Shown: positions 27,292 to 37,417, counted from the first letter of the stretch. The stretch: DNA of 64,000 bases from Bradyrhizobium macuxiense (GCF_001542415.1 NZ_LNCU01000072.1:171288-235287), one strand, 5' to 3'. Notes: a model not told the origin generated them from the letters alone. A program made the numbers and translations.

Positions 27292-28690
27292 GCCCGACAC
27301 TGGAGATGACGAGAAAACCACGGCGCCGCGCAAGCCGGGCCCGCTCTCGCGCGCGCTCAAGCGCATGGTGTCGCTGATCATCACGCTCGTGATTCTGGGC
27401 GGTCTCGGTTATCTCGGGTGGCTTGCGATTCAGCAAAAGCAGGGCGGCGGTGGCGGCCGCCGCGCGGGTATGCGGCCGGACTTGCCGGTCCCGGTGCTTG
27501 CAGCGACGCCGCGCGTGCAGGATGTGCCGGTCTATCTCGACGGCGTCGGCTCGGTGAAGGCGCTGAACACCGTGACCGTGCGCTCGCAGGTCGACGGCAA
27601 GCTCATCAAGGTGAATTTCGTCGAGGGCCAGGACGTCAAGAAGGACGACGTGCTTGGCGAGATCGATCCCGCGATCTACCAGGCGCAATACGACCAGGCG
27701 GTCGCCAAGAAGGCGCAGGACGAGGCGCTGCTCGCCAATCAGAGGCTCGACCTCGCACGCTACCAGCAACTCGCCGCCACCAATGCCGGCTCGAAGCAGC
27801 AGGCGGATACGCAGAAGGCGGTGGTGGCGCAGCAGGAGGCGCTGGTCAGGGCCGATCAGGCGGCGATCGAAAACGCGGCGGCGACGCTGAGCTACACCAA
27901 GATCATCGCGCCGATCTCGGGGCGCGCCGGCCTGCGCCAGGTTGACCAGGGCAATATCATCCACGCGTCCGACACCACCGGGCTCGTCATCCTGACCCAG
28001 CTGCAGCCGATTGCGGTATGGTTCAGCCTGCCGCAGCAGCAGATCACGCGGGTGAATGCGGCGGCGGCCAAGGGCGCGCTTGCCGTCGACGTGTTCGGCA
28101 ATGACGGTGTCACCGTGATCGATACCGGCAAGCTGACCGGCATCGACAACCAGGTCGATCCAACCACCGGCACGCTGAAGCTGAAGGCCGAATTTCCCAA
28201 TGCCAGTTACCAGCTCTGGCCCGGACAATTCGTCAATGTCCGCCTCAAGGTGGAGACGCTGGCGCAGGCGATCGTGGTGCCGACCTCGGCGGTGCAGCGC
28301 GGCCCGGCCGGCACGTTCAGCTATGTGATCGGCGCGGACAACGTCGTGACCGCGAAGCCGGTCACCGTGACGCAACAGAACGAGCACGACGCGGTCATCG
28401 CGAGCGGCCTGACCACGTCAGATCGCGTCGTGACGACCGGCTTCGCCAATCTCGCCGACGGTTCGAAGGTCCTCATCGGCAAGGACGGGCCGGCTCCAGC
28501 CGCCGATCTCGCGCCGCGCAAGCGAGGCCGCAATCCCGATGGCAAGGGTGGGGGCCAGGGGCAGGGCAAGAACGGCGAGCAGCACGGCGGCCGGCACCAG
28601 CACAGCGAGGGCGATCAGAAGGGGCAGACCGGACCGGCGCCGGCAGCAGGGGGCGAACAGTCAGGCGGCGCGGCGAAGTCGCAGCCATGA
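27281..28690 (+). CDS. mdtA: RND efflux periplasmic adaptor, MdtA-like
   Basis: A 469-residue membrane-fusion protein. One N-terminal helix (VSLIITLVILGGLGYLGWLA) is followed by a glycine-rich linker, the barrel-sandwich part (VRSQVDGKLIKVNFVEGQ), a helical hairpin and the beta-barrel (PISGRAGLRQVDQGNIIHA). The last about 65 residues form a charged, low-complexity GQ/H-rich tail unusual for MdtA. ATG 27281 overlaps the outer-membrane factor gene, and the stop overlaps the next pump gene by four bases. Confidence 0.92.
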   Translation: MLFKPDTGDDEKTTAPRKPGPLSRALKRMVSLIITLVILGGLGYLGWLAIQQKQGGGGGRRAGMRPDLPVPVLAATPRVQDVPVYLDGVGSVKALNTVTVRSQVDGKLIKVNFVEGQDVKKDDVLGEIDPAIYQAQYDQAVAKKAQDEALLANQRLDLARYQQLAATNAGSKQQADTQKAVVAQQEALVRADQAAIENAAATLSYTKIIAPISGRAGLRQVDQGNIIHASDTTGLVILTQLQPIAVWFSLPQQQITRVNAAAAKGALAVDVFGNDGVTVIDTGKLTGIDNQVDPTTGTLKLKAEFPNASYQLWPGQFVNVRLKVETLAQAIVVPTSAVQRGPAGTFSYVIGADNVVTAKPVTVTQQNEHDAVIASGLTTSDRVVTTGFANLADGSKVLIGKDGPAPAADLAPRKRGRNPDGKGGGQGQGKNGEQHGGRHQHSEGDQKGQTGPAPAAGGEQSGGAAKSQP

Positions 28691-31600
28691 GCGTCTCCGA
28701 ACCGTTTATCCGCCGGCCGATCGCGACCTCGCTGCTCGGCATTGCGCTGATGATTGGCGGCGCGCTCGGCTACTGGGCGCTGCCGGTCTCGGCGCTGCCG
28801 CAGGTCGACTTCCCGACTGTGCAGGTCACGACGCAACTGCCGGGCGCCAGCCCCGACGTGATCGCTTCGCTGATCACCGCGCCGCTCGAGCGGCAGCTCG
28901 GCCAGATCCCGTCGCTGTCGTCGATGAATTCGACGAGCTCGTTCGGCGTCAGCCAGATCTCGCTGCAGTTCGATCTCAACCGCGACATCGACGGCGCAAC
29001 GCAGGACGTGCAGGCGGCGATCAATGCCGCGGCCGGCATTCTGCCGAAGACGCTGCCGTATCCACCCGTCTACGCCAAGGTGAACCCGGCGGACGCGCCG
29101 GTCATGACGCTGGCGCTGACCTCAGACACGATCTCGCTGCGGGCGATGAGCGATCTCGCCGACACCATCCTGGGCCAACGGCTGAGCCAGATTTCGGGCG
29201 TCGGCCGGGTCTCGATCCTCGGCGGGCTCAAACCCGCGGTGCGCGTGCAGGCCGATCTGGCGCGCCTTGCGGCCTACGGCATCGCGATGGAGGATTTGCG
29301 CAACGCGATCGCGGGCGCCAACGTGTCGGGGCCGAAGGGATCGCTCGACGGCGCCCAGCAATCCTACACCATCGCCGCCAACGATCAGATCGCCGCGGCC
29401 GACGCCTACAGGCCGGTCATCATCGCTTATCGCAATGGGGCGCCGGTCACGATCGGCGACGTCGCAGAGATCGTCGACGGGCTCGAGAACGACCGCACCG
29501 GTGGCTGGTACCAGGGCACGCCGGCGGTCATCATCGACATCCAGCGCCAGCCCGGCGCCAACGTCATCGACGTCGTCAAGCAGATCCGGACTGAAATTCC
29601 GCGGATGCAGCGGTCGATCCCGGCCGGCGTCAAATTGACTGTCGTGTCCGACCGCACGGTGACGATCCGGGCGTCTGTCCACGACGTGCAGTTCACGCTG
29701 ATCCTGAGCGTGGTGCTGGTGACGCTGGTGGTGCTGCTGTTCCTGCGGTCGCTGCGCGCGACGCTGATCGCGGGCGTGGCGCTGCCGCTGTCCCTGATCA
29801 CGAGCTTCGGCATCATGTATTTTGCCGGCTTCAGCCTCGACAATCTGTCGCTGATGGCGCTGACGATCGGAACCGGCTTCGTGGTCGACGACGCTATCGT
29901 CATGATCGAGAACATCGTCCGCCACATGGAAGAGGGCGAAACGGTGATGGAGGCGTCGCTGAAGGGCGCCAGCGAGATCGGCTTCACCGTGATCTCGCTG
30001 ACAGTGTCGCTGATCGCCGTGTTCATCCCGCTGCTGTTCATGTCGGGCCTGGTCGGCCGCATGTTCCGCGAATTCGCGCTGACGCTGACGATCGCGGTCG
30101 TGACCTCGGCGGTGGTCTCGCTGACGCTGACCCCGATGATGTGCTCGCGGCTGCTCAAGAACATCCACGAGGAGGTCGCAGTTCGCGGGCTTGCCGCGGT
30201 CAGCCGCTTCATCGACTATATGGTGGAGCTCTACCGCCGCACGCTGCTGTGGGTGCTGCAGCGCCAGCGCGCGACGCTCGTGGCGACGTTCGCGACGATC
30301 GCACTGACGCTGCTCATGTATGTGATCGCGCCGAAGGGCTTTCTGCCGCTGCAGGACACCTCCTCGATCACGGCGGTGACGGAGGCCGGCCCCGACGTCT
30401 CGTTCGCGGAAATGCAGCGCCGGCAGACCGCGGCCTCCGACATGATCAAGGCCGATCCCGACGTGACCGGCGTCGTCTCGGTGATCGGCGCGGGCTCGGT
30501 CAATCCGACCACCAATGTCGGGCGTCTGGTGATGACGCTGAAACCGCGCGACCAGCGGCGCGGCGACGTCGCGGCGGTGATCGCGCGCCTCAAGCAGAAA
30601 GTGGCGACGATCCCCGGCATGACGGTCTACTTCCAGCCGGTGCAGGATGTGCAGATCTCGACCCAGTCGAGCCGCTCGCAATATCAGTACACGCTGACCG
30701 GTACCGACGCCGCCGAAGTGTCGGAATGGGCGCAGAAGCTGGTCGCCGAAATGCGGCGCGATCCGATCTTCCGCGACGTCTCGTCGGAGACGCAGGACGG
30801 CGGCTTGCGCGCGGCGCTCGACATCAACCGCCAGCGCGCCGGCCAGCTCGGCGTCAATCTGCAGGCCGTGACCGACACGCTCAACGACGCCTTCGCCCAG
30901 CGGCAGATCTCGACGATCTACGGCCAGGCCAACCAGTACCGCGTGGTGCTCGAGGCGCTGCCGATGTATCAGCGCGACCCGTCGATCCTGGACAAGCTCT
31001 ATGTGCCCGGCACGAACGGCGCGCAGGTGCCGTTATCAGCGGTGGCGACACTGACGCGGACCACGGCGCCGCTGGCGATCTCGCACCAGGCGCAATTCCC
31101 GTCGGTCTCGCTCAGCTTCAACCTGGCGCCCGGGGAGGCGCTGGGCGACGCGGTCGCGGCGGTGAAGACGATCGAGACCCGGATCGGCATGCCCGGCAGC
31201 ATCGTCGGCATCTATTCCGGCGACGCCGCCGAGTTCGCGCGATCGCTCGCGGGACAGCCCTGGCTGATCCTGGCTGCGATCATCACGATCTACATCGTGC
31301 TCGGCGTGCTCTATGAAAGCTACATCCATCCGATCACCATCCTGTCGACACTGCCGTCGGCCGGCGTCGGTGCCATCCTCGCGCTGATGCTGTGCGGACA
31401 GGATCTCTCCGTGATCGGCCTGATCGGCATCATCCTCCTGATGGGCATCGTCAAGAAGAACGCGATCATGATGATCGACTTTGCGCTGGAAGCCGAGCGG
31501 CACAAGGGCATGTCGTCCTATGACGCGATCGTGCAGGCCTGCCTGTTGCGCTTCCGCCCGATCATGATGACGACCTTGGCCGCGCTGTTCGGCGCGCTGC

Positions 31601-31815
31601 CACTCGCGATCGAAAGCGGCACCGGATCCGAGCTGCGCTTTCCGCTCGGCATCTCCATCATCGGCGGCCTCCTGCTCAGCCAGTTGCTGACACTCTACAC
31701 CACGCCGGTAATCTATCTGGCGCTCGACCGGCTCAATCGCCGTATCGAGAAGGCGGTACCGGAGGCCGGTCCGCAGGGCCCGCCGGTCGCAGGCGCGACC
31801 GAGGGCATGCAGTGA
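28687..31815 (+). CDS. mdtB: RND multidrug efflux pump, MdtB-like
   Basis: A 1,042-residue HAE1-type inner-membrane pump driven by the proton gradient. The start SEPFIRRPIATSLLG and the twelve-helix arrangement are typical. The proton-relay aspartates are in VVDDAIVMIEN (about residues 398-408). The C-terminal half repeats the fold, with KKNAIMMIDFALEAER. Gene order adaptor-pump-pump matches mdtABC, in which two different pumps form a mixed trimer. Its start overlaps the adaptor by four bases. Substrate range is not predictable. Confidence 0.93.
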   Translation: MSVSEPFIRRPIATSLLGIALMIGGALGYWALPVSALPQVDFPTVQVTTQLPGASPDVIASLITAPLERQLGQIPSLSSMNSTSSFGVSQISLQFDLNRDIDGATQDVQAAINAAAGILPKTLPYPPVYAKVNPADAPVMTLALTSDTISLRAMSDLADTILGQRLSQISGVGRVSILGGLKPAVRVQADLARLAAYGIAMEDLRNAIAGANVSGPKGSLDGAQQSYTIAANDQIAAADAYRPVIIAYRNGAPVTIGDVAEIVDGLENDRTGGWYQGTPAVIIDIQRQPGANVIDVVKQIRTEIPRMQRSIPAGVKLTVVSDRTVTIRASVHDVQFTLILSVVLVTLVVLLFLRSLRATLIAGVALPLSLITSFGIMYFAGFSLDNLSLMALTIGTGFVVDDAIVMIENIVRHMEEGETVMEASLKGASEIGFTVISLTVSLIAVFIPLLFMSGLVGRMFREFALTLTIAVVTSAVVSLTLTPMMCSRLLKNIHEEVAVRGLAAVSRFIDYMVELYRRTLLWVLQRQRATLVATFATIALTLLMYVIAPKGFLPLQDTSSITAVTEAGPDVSFAEMQRRQTAASDMIKADPDVTGVVSVIGAGSVNPTTNVGRLVMTLKPRDQRRGDVAAVIARLKQKVATIPGMTVYFQPVQDVQISTQSSRSQYQYTLTGTDAAEVSEWAQKLVAEMRRDPIFRDVSSETQDGGLRAALDINRQRAGQLGVNLQAVTDTLNDAFAQRQISTIYGQANQYRVVLEALPMYQRDPSILDKLYVPGTNGAQVPLSAVATLTRTTAPLAISHQAQFPSVSLSFNLAPGEALGDAVAAVKTIETRIGMPGSIVGIYSGDAAEFARSLAGQPWLILAAIITIYIVLGVLYESYIHPITILSTLPSAGVGAILALMLCGQDLSVIGLIGIILLMGIVKKNAIMMIDFALEAERHKGMSSYDAIVQACLLRFRPIMMTTLAALFGALPLAIESGTGSELRFPLGISIIGGLLLSQLLTLYTTPVIYLALDRLNRRIEKAVPEAGPQGPPVAGATEGMQ

Positions 31816-34800
31816 TGTCGATCTCGGACCCCTTCATCCGCAGGCCGGTGGGCACCACGCTGCTTGCGATCGGGCTGTTCCTGGTCGGCATCGTCGCCTA
31901 CGAGTTCTTGCCGGTGTCTTCGGTTCCGAGCGTCGACTTTCCGATGATCCGAGTGCAGGCGACCCGGCCCGGCGCCGACCCGTCGGTGATGGCCGCGACC
32001 GTGGCGGCGCCGCTCGAGCGCAAGCTCGGCGAGATCGCCGGCATCGACCAGATCACCTCCACGAGCTCGCTGGGCTCGACCAGCATTCAGGTCCAGTTCT
32101 CGATCGGCCGCGACATCGATCGCGCTGCGCGCGACGTGCAGGCCGCGATCAATGCCTCGCTCGCCGATCTGCCGAGCGACCTACCGTCGCTGCCCAAATT
32201 CCGCAAGGCCAATCCGGCTGCGGCCCCCGTCTTCGTGCTGGCGCTGACCTCGAAGACGATCTCGACCAGTGCGATGTACGATGTCGCCGACACGGTGCTG
32301 GCGCAGCGCATCTCGCAGGTTCCGGGCGTGGGCGAGGTCACCGTCAGCGGCGCCGACCAGCCGGCGGTGCGCATCTCGCTCAACCCGGTGGCGCTGGCCA
32401 ATGCCGGGATCGCGACCGACGATGTCCGCACCGCCATCGTCAACGCCAATCCGCTCGGCCCGGTCGGCATCTTCAACGGCGACCGGCAGAGCGAGACGCT
32501 CTCGATCAACAAGCAGATGCGCACGGCGGCCGAGTTCCGCGACATCATGATCAAGAGCTCGAATGGCAGCTTCGTGCGGCTCTCAGATGTCGCCGAGGTC
32601 GCGGACTCCGTCCGTAACGCCCGTTCGATCGCCTGGTTCAATAAGCAGCCCGCGGTCCTGATCCAGATCACAAAGCAGGGCGACGCCAACGTCATCGACA
32701 CCGTCGATCGCGTCCGTGCGCTGATCCCCGAGCTGAGGCAGTGGATCCCGGCCGGCGTCGAAATCTCGACCCTGGTCGACCGGACCGGCACGATCCGGGC
32801 GAGCGTCCAGGACATGCAGCTCACGTTGCTTGCGACCGTGATGCTGGTGATGGTCGTGGTGTTCGTGTTCCTGCGCCGGGGCGTACCGACGATCGCCGCC
32901 GGCGTGTCGGTGCCGCTGGCGCTGGCCGGCACCTGCGGCGGCATGTGGCTCGCAGGCTTCTCGATCGACAATCTGTCGCTGATGGCGCTCGCGATCTCCG
33001 TCGGCTTCGTGGTCGACGACGCCATCGTGATGATCGAGAACATGTACCGCAATCTCGAGCAGGGCATGGCGCCGTTTCCGGCTGCGCTCGAGGGCGCCAA
33101 GCAGATCGGCTTCACGGTGCTGTCGATCTCGCTGTCGCTGATCGCAGCGTTCACGCCGCTGATCTTCATGGACGGGATCGTGGGCCGGCTGTTGCGCGAA
33201 TTCTCGCTGACACTGACCTTTGCGATCGTGGTCTCGACCGTGGTGTCGCTCACGGTCACGCCGATGATCTGCGCACACTACATCAAGGAGACGACCTCCG
33301 ACCACGCGACCTGGTACGACCGCGCGATCGAGGGCACGCTGTCGCGGGTTGTGGCGTTCTACACCTGGACGCTGCGCGTCGTGCTCGGTTACCCCTTCCT
33401 GACGCTGCTGGTGTTCTTCGCCACTATCGCGCTGACGGTGACGCTCTACATCAAGACGCCGAAGGGATATTTTCCCACCGACGACAGCGGCTTCGTGATC
33501 GGCTCGACCCGCGCCTCTCCCGATATCTCCTTCCAGGCGATGCTCGGGCTGCAGCAGCAGCTTGCGGATATCGTGATGGCCGACCCCGCGGTCGCCGGAA
33601 TCGGGTCATCGGTCGGCGGCAGCACCTCGAACCGCGGCACCATGTTCATCAGCCTCAAGCCGCCGCAGGAGCGGGGCGGCCTGACGACCGAGCAGGTGAT
33701 CGACCGGCTGCGCCGAAACCTGTTCATGGTGCCGGGCATCCGCCTGTTCATGTTCGCGGCGCAGGACATCCGCACCGGCGGTCGGCAGAGCGATTCCAAC
33801 TATCAGTATACGCTGTCCTCGACCGACCTCGAGCTGCTGCAGAAATGGGCGCCGATCGTGGCCAAGCGGATGGAGACGGTGGAGGGCATCACCGACGTAT
33901 CTTCCGACCGCGATCCGGGGGGACTGCAGCTCAATCTCGTGATCGACCGCAAGATCGCATCGAGCCTCGGTGTCCGCGTCCAGGACATCGACAATGCGCT
34001 CAACAATGCGTTCTCGCAGCGGCAGATCTCAATCGTCTATACCCAGCGCAACCAGTACATGGTGGTGTTGGAGATCAATCCGAAATTCCAGAGCGATCCC
34101 TCGAACCTCGAGCGCATCTACATTGCCGGCGCCAACGATGTGCAGGTCCCGCTGTCGGCCGTGGTGCATTACCAGCGGGGATTGTCGCCGCTGGCGGTCT
34201 ATCATTCGGGCGGATTCCCCTCGACCACGGTGTCGTTCAACCTGTTGCCGGACGTGCCGATGGGGGTCGCGACCACGAACATCCAGCAGGCGGTCAACGA
34301 GCTGCACATGCCGGAGGGCATTCGAGGCAGCTTCGACGGCAACGCCGGCGACTTCAGGAAGACCAGCGGGCGGCAACCCCTTCTCATCCTCGGCGCGCTG
34401 ATCGCGATGTATATCGTGCTCGGCGTGCTCTATGAGAGCTTGGCGCATCCGATCACGATCATCTCGACGTTACCCTCGGCGGGCCTCGGCGCCTTGCTGG
34501 CGCTGCAGGTCACGAATACGCCGCTGACCGTGATCGCCTTTGTCGGCATCATCCTGCTGATCGGCATCGTCAAGAAGAACGGCATCATGATGGTCGACTT
34601 CGCGCTGGAGGCCGAGCGCCATCAGGGACTGTCCTCGCGGGACGCGATCTTCGAAGCCTGCCGGGCGCGCTTCCGGCCCATCCTGATGACGACGATGGCG
34701 GCGCTGTTTGCAGGCATTCCGCTTGTCATAGCGGCCGGTCCGGGCACCGAGCTGCGCCGGCCGCTCGGCATTACCATCATCGGCGGCCTGTTCGTCTCCC

Positions 34801-34898
34801 AGATCCTGACGCTCTACACCACCCCCGTGATCTATCTGCTGATCGACCGGCTGCGGCAGCGCTCGGCGCCATCGGCTGTGCATGCGCCGGCGGAATAG
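31815..34898 (+). CDS. mdtC: RND multidrug efflux pump, MdtC-like
   Basis: A 1,027-residue second HAE1 pump of the same operon, clearly related to but distinct from the first. The N-terminus is SISDPFIRRPVGTTLLA, the relay aspartates are in VVDDAIVMIENMYRN (about 398-412), and the second-half motif is KKNGIMMVDFALEAER. ATG 31815 overlaps the preceding stop by one base (TGATG); a GTG three bases earlier is also possible. Likely heterotrimer partner of the MdtB-like pump. Confidence 0.93.
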   Translation: MSISDPFIRRPVGTTLLAIGLFLVGIVAYEFLPVSSVPSVDFPMIRVQATRPGADPSVMAATVAAPLERKLGEIAGIDQITSTSSLGSTSIQVQFSIGRDIDRAARDVQAAINASLADLPSDLPSLPKFRKANPAAAPVFVLALTSKTISTSAMYDVADTVLAQRISQVPGVGEVTVSGADQPAVRISLNPVALANAGIATDDVRTAIVNANPLGPVGIFNGDRQSETLSINKQMRTAAEFRDIMIKSSNGSFVRLSDVAEVADSVRNARSIAWFNKQPAVLIQITKQGDANVIDTVDRVRALIPELRQWIPAGVEISTLVDRTGTIRASVQDMQLTLLATVMLVMVVVFVFLRRGVPTIAAGVSVPLALAGTCGGMWLAGFSIDNLSLMALAISVGFVVDDAIVMIENMYRNLEQGMAPFPAALEGAKQIGFTVLSISLSLIAAFTPLIFMDGIVGRLLREFSLTLTFAIVVSTVVSLTVTPMICAHYIKETTSDHATWYDRAIEGTLSRVVAFYTWTLRVVLGYPFLTLLVFFATIALTVTLYIKTPKGYFPTDDSGFVIGSTRASPDISFQAMLGLQQQLADIVMADPAVAGIGSSVGGSTSNRGTMFISLKPPQERGGLTTEQVIDRLRRNLFMVPGIRLFMFAAQDIRTGGRQSDSNYQYTLSSTDLELLQKWAPIVAKRMETVEGITDVSSDRDPGGLQLNLVIDRKIASSLGVRVQDIDNALNNAFSQRQISIVYTQRNQYMVVLEINPKFQSDPSNLERIYIAGANDVQVPLSAVVHYQRGLSPLAVYHSGGFPSTTVSFNLLPDVPMGVATTNIQQAVNELHMPEGIRGSFDGNAGDFRKTSGRQPLLILGALIAMYIVLGVLYESLAHPITIISTLPSAGLGALLALQVTNTPLTVIAFVGIILLIGIVKKNGIMMVDFALEAERHQGLSSRDAIFEACRARFRPILMTTMAALFAGIPLVIAAGPGTELRRPLGITIIGGLFVSQILTLYTTPVIYLLIDRLRQRSAPSAVHAPAE

Positions 34899-34933
34899 GT
34901 TGAAATGCGCGATCTCTGGCGTATAGCGGACCT

Positions 34934-35665
34934 ATGTCGGACCCCACCGAAACAAAGACTGATCTTGTTGCCGCACCGCTGGAGGACTGCCAGTGTTGCG
35001 GCAAGCCGTTGCCGCTGTGCATCTGCGACAGCGTCACGCCGATTGAGAGCCGCATCCAACTCCTGATCCTGCAGCATCCGCAGGAGCAGGACAGGGCGCT
35101 CGGCACTGCGCGGTTGACTGCGCTCCATTTCAAGAACGCGGTGGTGCGGATCGGGCTGTCCTGGGCGAGCCTTTCCAAGGCGCTCGGTCGGCCGGTGGCC
35201 GATCCTTCGCGCTGGGCGGTGCTCTATCTCGGCTCGGCCAAGGTCGAGGACCTCGATACCGATGCCGAGATCGTCGCCATCAACCGCAAGGGCGAGCTGG
35301 AGCCTGGCCAGCGCGGCATCCTCGCCGACATCGAGGGCATCGTGCTGCTCGACGGTACCTGGAGCCAGGCCAAGGCGCTGTGGTGGCGCAATGCCTGGAT
35401 GCTGAAGTGCCAGCGGGTGATTCTCGGACCGAAACGGCCCTCGCGGTACGGCCAGTTGCGCCGGGAACCGCGGCGCGATGGCCTGTCCACGATCGAGGCG
35501 GCGGCGCTGCTGCTGGCGGGACTGGAGAAGCGGCAGGACATTGCGGAAACACTGACCGCCAGTTTCGAGCGGATGCTGGCGAAATTCCGCGAAGTTCAGG
35601 CCAAAATGCCGGAACTGGCACCGAAACCGAAGAAGCGGGACTACCGCAGGCGCAAGCGGAGCTAG
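34934..35665 (+). CDS. DTW-domain tRNA-uridine aminocarboxypropyltransferase (TapT-like)
   Basis: A 243-residue protein with the Cys-rich N-terminal motif CQCCGKPLPLCIC and the domain-naming DxTW motif in LLDGTWSQAKA. The family (E. coli YfiP/TapT) moves the aminocarboxypropyl group of SAM to a tRNA uridine (acp3U). The C-terminus is strongly basic (KPKKRDYRRRKRS), which fits tRNA binding. It stands alone between mdtC and the tRNA-Cys gene. The ATG follows a short 35-base gap after mdtC, so it may be read through from the efflux operon. Confidence 0.87.
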   Translation: MSDPTETKTDLVAAPLEDCQCCGKPLPLCICDSVTPIESRIQLLILQHPQEQDRALGTARLTALHFKNAVVRIGLSWASLSKALGRPVADPSRWAVLYLGSAKVEDLDTDAEIVAINRKGELEPGQRGILADIEGIVLLDGTWSQAKALWWRNAWMLKCQRVILGPKRPSRYGQLRREPRRDGLSTIEAAALLLAGLEKRQDIAETLTASFERMLAKFREVQAKMPELAPKPKKRDYRRRKRS

Positions 35666-35767
35666 GGCCTGCGGTTACGTCAACCAGGGCCAATTGGCCC
35701 GAAGGGGCGATTGCGGTCCGGCTCGGTTGCCTATCGGAGAGAGGCCGTATATGAGTGCGGCGCGTGG

Positions 35768-35841
35768 GGCCACGTGGCGGAGTGGTTACGCAACGGTCTG
35801 CAAAACCGTGTACACCAGTTCAATTCTGGTCGTGGCCTCCA
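35768..35841 (+). tRNA. tRNA-Cys (GCA)
   Basis: A 74-base cloverleaf. The acceptor arm GGCCACG pairs with CGTGGCC, the anticodon stem ACGGT/ACCGT holds loop CTGCAAA with anticodon GCA, and the T-arm is ACCAG-TTCAATT-CTGGT. The 3' CCA is encoded (35839-35841). The next tRNA gene, tRNA-Asn, is about 1.6 kb downstream, across decayed DNA. Confidence 0.95.
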
Positions 35842-35884
35842 CCCATCTCCTCAATGATTTGCAATCGATAGCTGAGACGCTGCC

Positions 35885-36067
35885 TTAGCTGGCGGCGTAC
35901 CAGCCTTCGGGAAACGGAATCAGCGGCCAGGGCGCCTGATTGTCATTGGCGGCGCGCGGCGGCGGCTGGATGCGGGGCAGGGACTGGGCCAAAAAAGCCT
36001 CCTCGGAACCAGGCGCGACGGCCGTTCGCACGGCGTCCAACAACAGATCAAATTCCACTTCGCTCAT
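35885..36067 (-). CDS. Small hypothetical protein
   Basis: A 60-residue unrecognised protein beginning [17 protein letters not shown] and ending [17 protein letters not shown] 36067 has a good GGAGAG ribosome site upstream; an earlier in-frame ATG at 36103 lacks one. It has an acidic helical N-terminal half and a proline-rich tail, no signal peptide and no membrane helix. It lies just downstream of tRNA-Cys, on the opposite strand. The function is unknown; the ribosome site and even codon composition suggest it is real. Confidence 0.5.
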   Translation of the reverse strand: MSEVEFDLLLDAVRTAVAPGSEEAFLAQSLPRIQPPPRAANDNQAPWPLIPFPEGWYAAS

Positions 36068-36103
36068 CGCGCTCTCCGGGGTTCGAGAGCGCCATGGTTG
36101 CAA

Positions 36104-36459
36104 AACTGTCTTGTGTCTGGATTGAGCGGATCGTTCGAATTTTAGCTAAAAAACGCCGACGTCCGGCCCGGTGAAATAAACTGCTGATAACTCCCGCCCG
36201 GAACTTAAGGTCCGTCAGCCTTGGACCTGCTGTGAGAGAAATCACATTCTCAAAAAATCTGTTCGCGCAATCCCGCCGATGCCGCCTCCGGCGAACAGCT
36301 CTAGGGAGACGCGACCATGAAGGCAAGCTGCGGATGATTGTCGGCGATCACAACTCGCGCCCGTCGTGGTGCAACTCGGCGAACACGGCGTGACAACCTC
36401 GTCCATCGCGAAGCGCTAGCGCGACCAATCGGCGGTGTTCGAGCAGCAAGACCGTACCA
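36104..36459. other. Intergenic stretch with a possible degenerate gene remnant
   Basis: No intact gene. A well-placed GGGAG and ATG at 36317 open a frame that stops after six codons. Reading on with two frame changes gives KLRMIVGDHNSRP and then VVVQLGEHGVTTSSIAKR, ending at a TAG near 36420. This looks like a small decayed gene, but I cannot name a family. Nothing else is recognisable. Confidence 0.3.
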
Positions 36460-36955
36460 TCAGGCCAGCTTGGCCAGATCGCGTGGCAGCATGGCTTTGA
36501 ACAGCACCAGCATCTGCTGAGCCTGCTTCGGGGGCAGCGTGATGGGCATGATGCATGGTGGCGGCGATCAACGTCATGATCAGGTGAGAATACGCCGTGA
36601 GGGCGGCCGGCGGAGTGCCCGGCGCAATGCGCCTGATAGTGTCGGACAACAGGCCTGACAGGAAGGTCATGTCCTCGGCGTCGATTTTCTGCAGGGCGCG
36701 GTCGGCTCGCGTCGCCTGCCAGATGTTGCGCATCACCGGCTCGCGCATGAAAATGTCGTAGTAGCTATCGACGACGCGGCAGAGCGCCGGATGCACGTCG
36801 CGCACTGTTCTCACCGCAGAAAGGTCGCGGCGCACGCACGCGCGCCCGACGGAATTGTAGCGCTCGGCCAGCGTGCCGATGATCGCGGCCTTGTCCGGGA
36901 AGTATTGATAGAGCGAGCCGAACGCCACGCCGCTGCGTTCGACAATGTTGCTCAC
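36460..36955 (-). pseudogene. TetR-family regulator remnant, 5'-truncated and frameshifted
   Basis: The visible protein starts in the middle of the DNA-binding helix-turn-helix (VERSGVAFGSLYQYFPDKAAI), so the first about 40 residues of a TetR protein are missing. It continues with a normal ligand-domain-like sequence to MTLIAATMHHA. There an extra C (36544-36546) shifts the frame. In the next frame the reading resumes as ITLPPKQAQQMLVLF and ends at the expected stop at 36460. Its broken end lies against a decayed DUF1772 gene facing the other way. Not functional as a repressor, because the recognition region is incomplete. Confidence 0.75.
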
Positions 36956-37161
36956 GCTCTACGTCGCCGGGATGTTCGTGATCCCAATCGTTTTCAACGT
37001 GCCGGTCAACGACCAGCTTGCGGCCACCGACCCCGCAACCAGTGCGGGCCGCACCTGTGTAGGCACGTTACCTGACCGAGTGGACATTCTGGAATCACGT
37101 GCGGACGGTTGCGTCGACCGCGGCGACGGCGCTGTTCGTTGCGGCCGTCGCCGCGAGATAA
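36945..37161 (+). pseudogene. DUF1772 (anthrone oxygenase-like) membrane protein remnant
   Basis: Only the C-terminal half is left. The fragment LYVAGMFVIPIVFNVPVND is the third-helix region of the DUF1772 family. After ATDPATSAG the frame is disturbed at about 37050-37062, consistent with a lost base followed by a two-base insertion. It resumes as RYLTEWTFWNHVRTVAST, the family's conserved ending, up to TAA 37159-37161. Its 5' end abuts the truncated TetR remnant, so a single deletion probably removed both 5' ends and the shared promoter region. Confidence 0.7.
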
Positions 37162-37417
37162 GAGGGGCCTCGCATCCAAGTCCGCTGGCGCCCGACTAGG
37201 AATCAGGGCGCCGCCGGGGCGCGGATCCTGAGCCTCCTCGAACGGCGCTGCGGGGGAGGCGGAGATCGCGTCCGGCCCCCTACGTGCCCGGGCAAACCCT
37301 TGCCACGCAGTCATTTTCCATATCCTGCTAAAGTTGCCCGGAAGCGCCATTTCGTTCTTTGCAAGGCCGAAAGGCTTTGTTATACGCTGCCCCCTCGCGA
37401 ACAATTGGTTCGCCTAT

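Noticed and set aside
29122..30681. 519-codon minus-strand frame opposite mdtB
   Set aside because: Antisense shadow with no family features.
37006..37404. 132-codon minus-strand frame near tRNA-Asn
   Set aside because: Arg/Pro/Ala-rich, overlaps the DUF1772 remnant and has no motif or good start.
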